Shown here one piece after another: positions 1 to 7,479 of a stretch of 17,254 nt of DNA. The stretch is from an uncultured Elusimicrobiales bacterium. Lineage in GTDB: Bacteria; Elusimicrobiota; Elusimicrobia; Elusimicrobiales; Elusimicrobiaceae. Location: contig CAJTJT010000022.1 in the NCBI GenBank assembly GCA_910576915.1, forward strand, positions 1 through 17,254, written 5' to 3'. The notes beneath the pieces were generated by a model. The model saw nothing but the letters and a program-made list of their open reading frames with translations, had not been told where the DNA came from and did no database searches. Numbering within the stretch: the stretch's first letter is position 1; each line of letters begins with the position of its first letter. Made by a program: the position numbers and the translations under genes.

Positions 1-19
1 CCCTTACCCACCGCCCCAC

Positions 20-74
20 TTGATTACTTGAGCCACACTGTTTTGGAAATGCCGCCGATTACGAACAGGCGAGC
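20..74. repeat. Diverged direct repeat, copy A
   Basis: This segment resembles 123-182. The best-matching core runs from ACACTGTTTT (35-44) to GCGAGC (69-74), and about three quarters of the core bases agree with copy B after one or two single-base gaps. The similarity extends weakly upstream through the GATTACTTGAG-like stretch. Both strands are interrupted by stops and no start codon with a ribosome site is visible, so I do not call a gene. A short reading frame open at the left edge (frame of base 1) stops at 130-132. It could be the tail of a gene outside the window, but nothing in its 43 codons is recognisable. Confidence 0.5.
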
Positions 75-122
75 CACACAAGCCTGTCTGCAAGACCCAG
101 GCCGCGGAGATTTTCCGCGCTC

Positions 123-182
123 ATTAGACTAGTTTAGGCTACACTGTTTTAGATATGTCGCAAAGTTATGAACAAGGCAAGC
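123..182. repeat. Diverged direct repeat, copy B
   Basis: This is the second copy of the repeat at 20-74, offset by about 106 bp. Its core runs from ACACTGTTTT (141-150) through GTTATGAACAAGG (165-177). Between the copies lies a 6-bp stem (103-108 with 114-119, loop 109-113) without a T-run, so it is not an obvious terminator. The repeat-hairpin-repeat layout may be an intergenic repeat element or a decayed duplication. Neither can be settled from two copies. Confidence 0.5.
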
Positions 183-205
183 TGTCCGCCACGCAACGCA
201 GGCAT

Positions 206-244
206 ACAAAAAAACGTCCGCTCCACAAATGCAGAACGGACGTT
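206..244 (-). terminator. Intrinsic terminator of the NHL-repeat gene
   Basis: An 8-bp perfect stem pairs AACGTCCG (213-220) with CGGACGTT (237-244), with a 16-nt loop. Read leftward, the stem is followed by a run of seven T (208-214). It lies 18 bp beyond the stop codon of the leftward gene at 263-1483. Confidence 0.85.
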
Positions 245-262
245 ACATAAATTAAACCAAAC

Positions 263-1483
263 TTACTTTTCCGGCGCGGCGGGAGTGCCAAATAAGTCCT
301 GCACAAAACCTTTTTTATCCGCCGGAACTTCCCCCGCGTTTCGCGCCGAAAGAACGGGCGGTGTAACCGCGGAAACCCACTGCACCCGGCGGATGAGCGA
401 GTTCCCCGCATCCACAAAATACATAAAATCGTGCGGCGTAATCACCAGCGCGCCCGGGTAGGACAGTTTTGCTTTCCACGCGTCCATTCCGTCCCCGTTA
501 TAGCCTTTGTCGCCCGTTCCGGCCACCGTTTCGATTTTGCTGTCAAAATTGCGGTCCACCACCAGGCGGCGTACGCGGTGGTTGTCCGTATCCGAAATAT
601 ACAACCGCCCGGCCTTGTCAATGGCGAGGCCCGTGGGATTATTGAGCATGCTGTCTATGCAGCGGCGGTCCCCCTCGCCGGAAAACCCGCGTTTGCCCGT
701 CCCGGCGATGGTAAAAATCAGCGTCTTGCGCGGTTCCACCCACCGTACCTGATGGTTGCCCGTATCGGCGATGAACAAGTTGCCGCGTTTGTCAAAAATA
801 AGTGCGCTGGGTTTATTTAATTTGGCGTTTTCGGCAAGTCCCAGATCTCCGTCGTTGCCTTTTTCCCCCGTCCCGGCCACGGTCACCAAAGAGCCGCTTT
901 GGCGTTCTATCTTGCGTACGCGGTGGTTGCCGGTATCGGAAATGTATAATTCCCCGCGCGGGCTGACGGCCACGCCCGTGGGCGTATTTAATTGGGACGA
1001 CGCAGGCCGCATCCCGTCCCCGTTATACCCCTTGCGTCCGTTCCCCGCCACCGTATATAAATATCCGCTCGGCGTAAGCATGCGGATGCGGTGGTTGCCC
1101 GTATCGGCGATAAACAAATTTCCCAGGGAATCAAACGCCAGCCCGGTGGGCGCGTTAAGCGCGGCCATTTCGGCGTTTCCGCCGTCGTTGGCGAAACCCT
1201 TTTCGCCGGTTCCGGCTACGGTTTTAATTTCACCCGTACGGGCCGATACGCGGCGTATGCGGTGGTTGGCGGTATCGGAAAAATAAAGGTTGCCCCGTTT
1301 ATCTACGGCAATCCCCATGGGGGCGTTCAAGCGGGCTTCCAGCGCGTCGCCGCCGTCCCCCGCATAACCGCGCTTGCCGGGGGTGCCGGCAGCGTCGTCC
1401 AGCTGGCCCGCGCGCGTGAGTCCCAACGCCGCCGCGGCAAGCGGTAAAAATAAACATAATGCAAAAAGTGTTTTTTTCTTCAT
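263..1483 (-). CDS. Exported NHL-repeat beta-propeller protein
   Basis: This 406-residue protein begins with a signal peptide (MKKK, then a hydrophobic stretch rich in Leu and Ala up to about residue 25). It is followed by six tandem repeats of about 56-61 residues. Each repeat has a VAGTG-x-KG-x-x-GDG entry, an LN-x-P-x-G-[LV]-A segment and a G-x-LYI[SA]DTGNHR[IV]R close, which is the NHL signature. Six such units are expected to fold as a six-bladed propeller in the periplasm or on the surface. NHL propellers commonly bind proteins, glycans or nucleic acids, but the ligand here cannot be read from the sequence. The last repeat is degenerate (VDAGNSLIRR), and about 40 polar residues follow it. 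No catalytic domain is fused. There is no Shine-Dalgarno sequence before the ATG, and the likely promoter places the transcript start at about the A of the ATG, so the mRNA may be leaderless. The gene stands alone and diverges from ackA. Confidence 0.9.
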   Translation of the reverse strand: MKKKTLFALCLFLPLAAAALGLTRAGQLDDAAGTPGKRGYAGDGGDALEARLNAPMGIAVDKRGNLYFSDTANHRIRRVSARTGEIKTVAGTGEKGFANDGGNAEMAALNAPTGLAFDSLGNLFIADTGNHRIRMLTPSGYLYTVAGNGRKGYNGDGMRPASSQLNTPTGVAVSPRGELYISDTGNHRVRKIERQSGSLVTVAGTGEKGNDGDLGLAENAKLNKPSALIFDKRGNLFIADTGNHQVRWVEPRKTLIFTIAGTGKRGFSGEGDRRCIDSMLNNPTGLAIDKAGRLYISDTDNHRVRRLVVDRNFDSKIETVAGTGDKGYNGDGMDAWKAKLSYPGALVITPHDFMYFVDAGNSLIRRVQWVSAVTPPVLSARNAGEVPADKKGFVQDLFGTPAAPEK

Positions 1484-1489
1484 AATTAT

Positions 1490-1518
1490 ATACTAACAAA
1501 CCCCTTATTTTTTATCAA
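1490..1518 (-). promoter_or_regulatory. Candidate promoter of the NHL-repeat gene
   Basis: Read leftward, TTGATA (1513-1518) and TAGTAT (1490-1495) are separated by 17 bp, a good sigma-70 match. Seven bases after the -10 box is the A of the start codon (1483), which predicts a leaderless transcript. A TATAAT at 1485-1490 also exists, but it would start transcription inside the gene. Confidence 0.5.
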
Positions 1519-1536
1519 TAAAAAATACCGTTTTTT

Positions 1537-1571
1537 TGCTACAATAATACTGAGGGAGGATTTTTTCCTCC
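1537..1571 (+). promoter_or_regulatory. Candidate ackA extended -10 promoter and 5' stem-loop
   Basis: TGC-TACAAT (1537-1545) is an extended -10 element with no good -35 box. The predicted start at about 1552 is followed at once by a 6-bp stem, GGAGGA (1555-1560) with TCCTCC (1566-1571), closed by a loop of five T. A T-rich stretch follows (1576-1586). Stem-loops at the extreme 5' end of bacterial mRNAs often slow decay. The downstream T-run also leaves open weak attenuation. Confidence 0.4.
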
Positions 1572-1607
1572 GGCTGTTTTTTATTTTATAAGGAAGATAT
1601 TACCCAT

Positions 1608-2972
1608 ATGATCATACTCTTTTTAAACTGCGGCAGCTCTTCGGTTAAATACAGCGTATACGACTGGAACCAAAAGAGAAGCCTTTGCGCCGGCGCGGTG
1701 GAACGCATCGGCATCGACGGTTCTTTCATCTCGCAGGACCGCAACGGTTATCCTTCTTTTGAACTCAAAAGAAACTGCAAAGACCACAAAGACGCCATCA
1801 ACCTCGTCATCGAAACGCTGACCGACAAAGATCATGGCGTTATCGAAAACATCAACGTTATTTCCGCCGTCGGACACCGCATCGTACACGGGGGCAAATT
1901 CGCCAAATCCGTCATCGTGGACGATAAAGTAATCGAAGAACTTAAAAACATTTCCGATTTGGCTCCCTTACACAACCCGGCCCACATCATGGGTATCGAA
2001 GCCGCCCGCGCCCTGCTGCCCAACGTACAGCACGTATGCGTGATGGATACGGCTTTCCACCAGACCATGCCGGCTTCTTCTTATATGTACGCCCTGCCGC
2101 GCGAATGGTACACCAAATACCAAATCCGCCGCTACGGCTTTCACGGTTCTTCCGTGCTTTACACGTCCCGCCGCGCCGCGGTGCTTTTGGGCAAAAATGT
2201 GGACGAAGTAAACACCATCGTTTGCCACATCGGCGCGGGCGCCAGCGTCACCGCCGTTAAAAACGGCCAATGCCTGGATACCAGCATGGGGCTCACCCCG
2301 CTCGAAGGCCTGGTAATGGGCACGCGCTCCGGCGATATGGACCCGTCCATCTGCTTCTACATGATGGAAAAACTGGGCATGAAGCCGGAAGAAATGTACA
2401 AAATTTTGAATAAAAAAAGCGGCATGTACGCCCTCACCGGGGACCGCTTTGCCGACCAGCGCGACGTGCGCAAAGGCGCCGCCGAAGGCGACGAACTGTG
2501 CAAGCTGGCCCTGGACGTGGAATCCTACCGCGTTAAAAAATACATCGGCGCGTATATGGCCGCCCTGGGCCGCTTAGACGCCATCGTATTCACCGCGGGC
2601 GTGGGCGAACGCGCCACCAACATCCGCGAAATGATTTTGAAAGGGCTTGAAAACTTCGGCATCGTGCTCGACGAAGAACGCAACAACTGCGCCGACACCA
2701 ACAAAGCCGAATGTTTGATTTCCGCCCCCGAATCCAAAGTTAAAATCTTTGTGATTCCGACGGACGAAGAAATTGTGGGCGTGCAGGACATCGTCGCCCT
2801 CTTGGCCGGGACCTACGACGTATACACCAAGTTCCGCTATATCTTCCAGGAGAAAGAATACCGCAACAAACTGCGCGACGCGGCATTTATCGAGGAAGTG
2901 AAAAAACGGCCTTTCCTGTTAAAAGCGGCCGTAAACTTGCCCGAGCAGTTGAAACAGCAGGAGAACAAATAG
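1608..2972 (+). CDS. ackA: Acetate kinase
   Basis: This cytosolic enzyme interconverts acetyl phosphate + ADP and acetate + ATP, the ATP-yielding last step of acetate fermentation. Signature residues are in place: N7 in NCGSSS, R91 in GHRIVHGG, D147 in DTAFHQTMP, the FHG at 178-180, R240 in MGTRSGDMDP, TAGVGE at 329-334, and the TDEE glutamates at 387-388. Two things are unusual. The usual FHGTSH motif reads FHGSSV (178-183), losing the second histidine. The protein is 454 residues where the family is near 400; the extra part (from about residue 400) is charged and probably helical. The ATG has AAGGAAG about 11 nt upstream. No phosphotransacetylase gene is adjacent, and the gene is bounded by terminators on both sides, so it is probably monocistronic. 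The reaction assignment is firm. Propionate or butyrate as an alternative substrate cannot be excluded. Confidence 0.95.
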   Translation: MIILFLNCGSSSVKYSVYDWNQKRSLCAGAVERIGIDGSFISQDRNGYPSFELKRNCKDHKDAINLVIETLTDKDHGVIENINVISAVGHRIVHGGKFAKSVIVDDKVIEELKNISDLAPLHNPAHIMGIEAARALLPNVQHVCVMDTAFHQTMPASSYMYALPREWYTKYQIRRYGFHGSSVLYTSRRAAVLLGKNVDEVNTIVCHIGAGASVTAVKNGQCLDTSMGLTPLEGLVMGTRSGDMDPSICFYMMEKLGMKPEEMYKILNKKSGMYALTGDRFADQRDVRKGAAEGDELCKLALDVESYRVKKYIGAYMAALGRLDAIVFTAGVGERATNIREMILKGLENFGIVLDEERNNCADTNKAECLISAPESKVKIFVIPTDEEIVGVQDIVALLAGTYDVYTKFRYIFQEKEYRNKLRDAAFIEEVKKRPFLLKAAVNLPEQLKQQENK

Positions 2973-2981
2973 CCTTTGCTT

Positions 2982-3015
2982 ACGCCCGTTTGTTTGTGCA
3001 AACGGGCGTTTTTTT
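2982..3015 (+). terminator. Intrinsic terminator of ackA
   Basis: An 11-bp perfect stem pairs ACGCCCGTTTG (2982-2992) with CAAACGGGCGT (2999-3009), with a 6-nt loop. It is followed directly by seven T (3009-3015), ten bases beyond the ackA stop. Confidence 0.95.
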
Positions 3016-3077
3016 ACTCCCCGCCGGGAACACCGCCGGGCAAGCAGTAACGAAGCGATTTTTACAACGGAGCACCT

Positions 3078-3695
3078 ATGTTCTTACCCAAAGAAGTAAA
3101 ATTTTTTGATTTGTTCGACAAGCAGGCTGAAAACATCGTCGCGGCGGCGGATTTTTACAAAGAACTGGTAGACAGCGGTTCTTTCACCCCCGAAAACGTA
3201 CGCGCCATGCATGAAAAAGAACACTATGGCGACGAACTGACCCACGTTACCATCAACACCTTAAACGAAACGTTCATCACCCCCTTCGACCGGGAAGATA
3301 TTTTGGAACTGGCCAACAAGCTGGACGATATTATTGACGCCATTTATCTGCTGACTAACCGTTTTTCCTTGTACAAAATCACCAAACCGACCGATTACAG
3401 CAAACGTTTGGCGGGTACCATCGCCCAAACGGCCAAAGCGCTGCAAAAAACGCTGGCGACGCTGCGCAGCAACAAAAAAATGAAAGAAACCCTTACGCAG
3501 TGCGTGGAAATCAACCGCCTGGAAAACGAGGGCGACGTGTTGCGCGACGAGGCGATCACGTACCTGTTTGAAAACGAAAAAGACCCGGTAATGATTATCA
3601 AACAGAAAGAACTCTACGAACTGGCCGAAACGATTACGGACTACTGCGAGCACGTGGCGAATTTGGTGGAATCCATCCTGGTAAAAAGCAATTAA
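3078..3695 (+). CDS. DUF47 / PhoU-like phosphate transport accessory protein
   Basis: This 205-residue soluble, all-helical protein matches the DUF47 (Pit accessory, distant PhoU relative) family in length and pattern. Acidic metal-binding-type motifs occur in two similar halves: EHYGDELTH (48-56) with DREDILELANKLDDIID (71-87), and NRLENEGDVLRD (146-157) with ELAETITDYCEHVAN (181-195). PhoU-like proteins bind metal clusters through such E/D-x3-D motifs. Family members are almost always encoded next to a PiT permease and are thought to modulate it. Here the permease starts 8 nt downstream, so co-transcription is near certain. GGAG sits 5 nt before the ATG. I see no Pho box in the 62 bp between the ackA terminator and the start. 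Confidence 0.9.
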   Translation: MFLPKEVKFFDLFDKQAENIVAAADFYKELVDSGSFTPENVRAMHEKEHYGDELTHVTINTLNETFITPFDREDILELANKLDDIIDAIYLLTNRFSLYKITKPTDYSKRLAGTIAQTAKALQKTLATLRSNKKMKETLTQCVEINRLENEGDVLRDEAITYLFENEKDPVMIIKQKELYELAETITDYCEHVANLVESILVKSN

Positions 3696-3703
3696 GGAAA
3701 CGT

Positions 3704-4747
3704 ATGTTTTGGATTTTATTCCTCATCATTTTAGCCTTGTTCTTCGATTACCTAAACGGTTTTCACGATGCGGCCAACTCCGTGGCCACGGTGGTGTCCA
3801 CGCGGGTTTTATCGCCCAAAATTGCGGTGGCGTGGGCGGCGTTTTTTAACTTTATCGCGTTTTTGATTTTCCACACCGCCGTAGCCAAAACCATCGGCGC
3901 GGGGATTGTGGATATTCACATCGTGGACGCGGACCTCGTGTTTTCCGCGCTTATCGGCGCATGCGCCTGGAACCTGATTACGTGGTGGTGGGGGCTGCCG
4001 TCGAGCTCTTCCCACGCACTTATCGGGGGCCTTATCGGCGCGGCAATCGTCAAAGGCGGTATGGGTGCCCTGATGGCCGGCGGGATTTTAAAAACGGTGC
4101 TGTTCATCTTTTTATCCCCGCTTTTGGGCTTTTTGCTGGCGGGCACGATTGGTACAATTGTGTTTAACATCTGCAACCATTTCACGCCGCGCAAAGTGGA
4201 CGCGTTTTTCCGCAAAGCGCAGCTGTTTTCCGCCTCGGCCTATTCGCTGGGCCACGGCGGCAACGACGCGCAAAAAACCATGGGTATTATCAGCATGCTG
4301 CTGTTGGGCGGGCTGGCCGGAAACGAAGCCGCGCCTATTCGCGATTTTCTCCTGTCGCACGAAGAAATGCACGCCGTAGCGCAGGGCGAGTTTATCGTAC
4401 CGCTTTCCGTGGTGCTTTTGTGCCAGGGCGCGATTGCGCTGGGGACGCTTTCGGGCGGGTGGAAAATCGTCAAAACCATGGGCCAAAAAATTACGCGTTT
4501 GCGCCCGGTGGACGGTTTCTGCGCCGAATCTTCGGCCGGGATTTCCATTTTTATCGCGTCCATTTTGGGTGTACCCGTCAGCACCACGCACACGATTACA
4601 GGCGCGATTGTGGGTATCGGCTCCCTGCGCCGCCTGTCCTGCGTGCGGTGGGGCGTAGCCAACCGGATTGTATGGGCCTGGTTTATCACGATTCCGGCGG
4701 CCGCGCTGATTTCCGCCGTCTGCTGTTTTATCAAGGGCTTATTTTAA
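3704..4747 (+). CDS. pit: PiT-family inorganic phosphate permease
   Basis: This 347-residue integral membrane protein imports phosphate (as metal-phosphate with H+, or with Na+) across the inner membrane. It carries the two inverted PiT signatures: GFHDAANSVAT (19-29) and GHGGNDAQKTMG (183-194). Each is followed in its half by the second conserved turn, GLPSSSSHALIGG (97-109) and GVPVSTTHTITGA (289-301). About ten hydrophobic segments are visible. The short hydrophilic loop around residues 205-230 separates the halves. There is no long cytoplasmic insert, so it resembles compact bacterial and archaeal PiT proteins. AAGGA lies 5 nt upstream of the ATG and overlaps the end of the DUF47 gene. 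The coupling ion cannot be told from sequence. Confidence 0.93.
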   Translation: MFWILFLIILALFFDYLNGFHDAANSVATVVSTRVLSPKIAVAWAAFFNFIAFLIFHTAVAKTIGAGIVDIHIVDADLVFSALIGACAWNLITWWWGLPSSSSHALIGGLIGAAIVKGGMGALMAGGILKTVLFIFLSPLLGFLLAGTIGTIVFNICNHFTPRKVDAFFRKAQLFSASAYSLGHGGNDAQKTMGIISMLLLGGLAGNEAAPIRDFLLSHEEMHAVAQGEFIVPLSVVLLCQGAIALGTLSGGWKIVKTMGQKITRLRPVDGFCAESSAGISIFIASILGVPVSTTHTITGAIVGIGSLRRLSCVRWGVANRIVWAWFITIPAAALISAVCCFIKGLF

Positions 4748-4811
4748 CCCAAAACGCTTCCTTAATAACTATGCCCCCGGGTTATACCGGGAAATTTTAG
4801 GTGCAAAAACG

Positions 4812-4845
4812 AAACTCCCCGGGATTTATACCCGGGGAGTTTTAT
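4812..4845. terminator. Bidirectional terminator between converging genes
   Basis: A 12-bp perfect stem pairs AAACTCCCCGGG (4812-4823) with CCCGGGGAGTTT (4831-4842), with a 7-nt loop. Rightward it is followed by TTTATATTAT. Leftward it is followed by a CGTTTTT stretch (4806-4812). It can therefore stop both the phosphate operon and the leftward gene ending at 4861. A weaker 5-bp hairpin of similar sequence (4776-4780 with 4787-4791) precedes it. Confidence 0.9.
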
Positions 4846-4860
4846 ATTATCTAAATGCGG

Positions 4861-7473
4861 CTACGCATACATTTCGGCATACTGGGCAAACGCCCCGGCC
4901 GGAATATCCGCTTCCGAAACTCCGTCTATCAGCGTTTTTACTTCGGGCACTTCAAATACATCAAAACGACTGTTTCGGCTGGGAGCATGGTGTTTCATAA
5001 AATCAAGCAATGCCGCGCGTTGCTCCTGCGTGCCGTACAAAAAGATTCTTCTATTTTCCAAAAAGCCGTTGGCCGGATTATAAACTTCTAAATGAACATG
5101 CATATTTTTTAACTGCTCCGGCAATTCGGCCGAGGTCAGGCGGACTTTAATACGCAAGCCGGAGGCCTCCGCGGCCGGGATTTGCCCCCGCACCTGCACG
5201 TATAAATTCCTCAATAATACAACGGGATCGCTTTCCCCTGCCGTAAGAGCAAAAATGCCCCCTTCCGTTTCTCCCCTATTTAATTGATTAATAATAGAGC
5301 CGGAGTTAAAAGTTCTGTTGTCAACGTTCAGTGCTTTTATATTCTTTCCCTCGCGCAAGACCCCTATCACCCTGCCGAAAGACTCATCCTGGCGGATACG
5401 GACAATTAACTCATTAAACCGGGCTCTGTTTGCAGTAAAGGGGTTCTCCAGAAGGATATTTTCGTTATTTATCCGAAACCGTACCGCATCCACGTTCGCC
5501 ATACGCATCAGCCACTCGCTAAAGGGCATAACGCCGTCCCCTACTGCCGCCCCGGCTTTCACTTCCACGGCAGGCACAAGCGTTGTTCCGTCTATAATTT
5601 CAAAATACTTAAACCCGGGAGAAGAAAGAAAACGCTCATTTTTAAACATCGCCCTTAACTGAGCCCCCACCGAAGCCGGATTCTTCCTTAACAATGCCGT
5701 CATTTCCGATTCTGCGGCAGAATGCCTTAACAAATCGTAAAGTAAAGAAGGCGACGCATAAGCACTCGGGCGGGAACCGACTTCTTTTAAAATGTTTGCC
5801 AGGTCCAAATCGGAAACTTCATCAGGAAACGTGTTTAGTTGCAAGCGAAACTCCGTCAGCAGCTGTTTAAACGGTGAGTTCTCCGCGGACAGTTTCCCGA
5901 TAGCGGCAGAAAGGTCATCTACCACCGCCGCTTTGGCGGTTTTTTCGCCGGATGATACAAAAAAGCCCCTCACGCCGCTCTTTAATGAACCGACCAGATC
6001 TTGATAGGAAGACAGGAGTTTCAGTTTGGCGGCCTGCCCCATCATTTTAAGAATTTGGCCTCCGCTTTTACCTTCCGCCCGCGCCGCTTTCACCCAAGCA
6101 TAAAAATGCTTTACGTTAGTAAGGCCGGAAGCCCCTAATTTGGTAAGTCCCCCCACGCTAAAAACCATGGCAATACCGTCCACCGCATGGCCGATGACAT
6201 CTACCGTTAAAATGTGAAAGGAGTTGGTATTTATTTTATCAAGCGAAGCATAACGCCACTGGCAAATTACGCCGCGGGGCAATTCTTCCTGCTTTACGGG
6301 TTCTTTAAAATCGGACAACGCCGGGCACTGGTGCCGTGCCAATAACGCCTGTTTGGCTTCGGGAGATAATCTCTTTTGCAAAGCCAGCAATTTATTAAAG
6401 CCTTCGTCCTGTCCGCCCGCTTTATAAAACCCCTCCGCCAACAAATTTTCCATATAGGTGGCGGTAAACGGGTCCAAATCCCCCTTGCTCATTTTAAACA
6501 TGTGCTTGGCAACCGATTGGGAAAACGCGGGATTCTTATAAATATATCCCGTAGACAATACCCCCGCCACAAACGGCCGGAAACGTACGTCGGAAACGTC
6601 TTTTATGCACCAGGCCAAAAGACGGTCCAGTTCGCTTTTCAGCTTACCGTCCGTTAACGCTTGTTTGGCCCAAAAGCGGCCGAAGTCAGTCCATGCGCTG
6701 CGTAAATTCCGCCCGCCGCGGCCGGAGGCATAATAACTCCGTTCCATCCCGCGGGAAAACCCATCCCCCACCAGCATTTTGGATAAAGCACTGTGCACCT
6801 CTAAGGTATAATCGCCGGAGAATATGCCATATTCCGGGCTGACTTTTACTTCCGTCAACGCATCCGGCAACGCGGAGGGAGAAACCGCCAACAACGTTGG
6901 CCCGATGCTTTGGATAATATAGGGGTAGAAGGGCGTATCCAAACCGATTTTTAAAAAATTAACCAAAGCCGCCGTTTCTTCTGAATTTTTATCAAACTTT
7001 CCGATCTGGCCCAACAAAACCGCCGCATACAGAGCGCGTTGGCAGCCTTCGGCCTCAGCCGAGGCGCAGGAAGACGCCTGATGAAGAATAATTTGATGCA
7101 GTATGTGCACCCCTTTTTGCCGCTCTTCTTTTTCCAAAAACGAAGCGATATACGGGAAAAACTGAAGAACAAAATCTTCCCCCTGTATTTTATATCCGGG
7201 CGTTTCGTACAAGACAAATATCGCTCTTGCAATAGGGGCCACCACCGCCCGGGTATCTTTTTGGGAAAGAGTGCTCCCGGCAGTTTCCGAGCCCGAAGTA
7301 TGAAGCTGTTCATAAATGTCATTTAAAAAAATTACCAGTTGTTCGGGCTCCGGCCTGTCGGCGGAGGATGCGGACGGCACGGCGGAACGCGCCTCCCGCG
7401 AAAACGCGGGCGGCATGCCCGAAAAGAGCAACATGCAGGATAAAACAAACGAGAGTATTTTTTTCATATACAT
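4861..7473 (-). CDS. Large exported protein of unknown function (870 residues)
   Basis: I do not recognise a named family. An N-terminal signal peptide (residues 1-25, cleavage near AFS) precedes a long, mostly helical chain. A mildly hydrophobic Gly/Ala segment lies at about 424-450. The C-terminal part carries the motif NMHVHLEVYNPANGF (790-804) and ends QYAEMYA. The protein is similar along most of its length to the one at 14870-17176: VLQFFPYIA here against FLNVFPYLN there, NMHVHLEVY against NMHMHLEAY, and a closing Y-x-EMY in both. The first ATG is preferred because GAGGA lies 10 nt upstream, overlapping the end of the preceding gene. A second in-frame ATG two codons later is possible. 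It follows the gene at 7480-9345 after 6 nt, so both are likely co-transcribed and exported together. Role unknown; no catalytic motif seen. Confidence 0.85.
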   Translation of the reverse strand: MYMKKILSFVLSCMLLFSGMPPAFSREARSAVPSASSADRPEPEQLVIFLNDIYEQLHTSGSETAGSTLSQKDTRAVVAPIARAIFVLYETPGYKIQGEDFVLQFFPYIASFLEKEERQKGVHILHQIILHQASSCASAEAEGCQRALYAAVLLGQIGKFDKNSEETAALVNFLKIGLDTPFYPYIIQSIGPTLLAVSPSALPDALTEVKVSPEYGIFSGDYTLEVHSALSKMLVGDGFSRGMERSYYASGRGGRNLRSAWTDFGRFWAKQALTDGKLKSELDRLLAWCIKDVSDVRFRPFVAGVLSTGYIYKNPAFSQSVAKHMFKMSKGDLDPFTATYMENLLAEGFYKAGGQDEGFNKLLALQKRLSPEAKQALLARHQCPALSDFKEPVKQEELPRGVICQWRYASLDKINTNSFHILTVDVIGHAVDGIAMVFSVGGLTKLGASGLTNVKHFYAWVKAARAEGKSGGQILKMMGQAAKLKLLSSYQDLVGSLKSGVRGFFVSSGEKTAKAAVVDDLSAAIGKLSAENSPFKQLLTEFRLQLNTFPDEVSDLDLANILKEVGSRPSAYASPSLLYDLLRHSAAESEMTALLRKNPASVGAQLRAMFKNERFLSSPGFKYFEIIDGTTLVPAVEVKAGAAVGDGVMPFSEWLMRMANVDAVRFRINNENILLENPFTANRARFNELIVRIRQDESFGRVIGVLREGKNIKALNVDNRTFNSGSIINQLNRGETEGGIFALTAGESDPVVLLRNLYVQVRGQIPAAEASGLRIKVRLTSAELPEQLKNMHVHLEVYNPANGFLENRRIFLYGTQEQRAALLDFMKHHAPSRNSRFDVFEVPEVKTLIDGVSEADIPAGAFAQYAEMYA

Positions 7474-7479
7474 ACCCGG

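Noticed and set aside
168..461. A 97-codon rightward frame over the terminator and the end of the NHL gene
   Set aside because: It runs through the intrinsic terminator hairpin and antisense to the NHL C-terminus, without a ribosome site.
560..1330. Evenly spaced DNA repeats that could suggest a CRISPR array or tandem repeat
   Set aside because: The spacing of about 170 bp and codon-level variation follow the six protein repeats of the propeller gene. There are no short identical repeats with unique spacers.
431..1447. Several rightward reading frames of 80-176 codons inside the NHL-repeat gene
   Set aside because: They repeat with the period of the NHL units and are the complement of the DTGNHR repeats. 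The leftward frame has the signal peptide and the domain signature.
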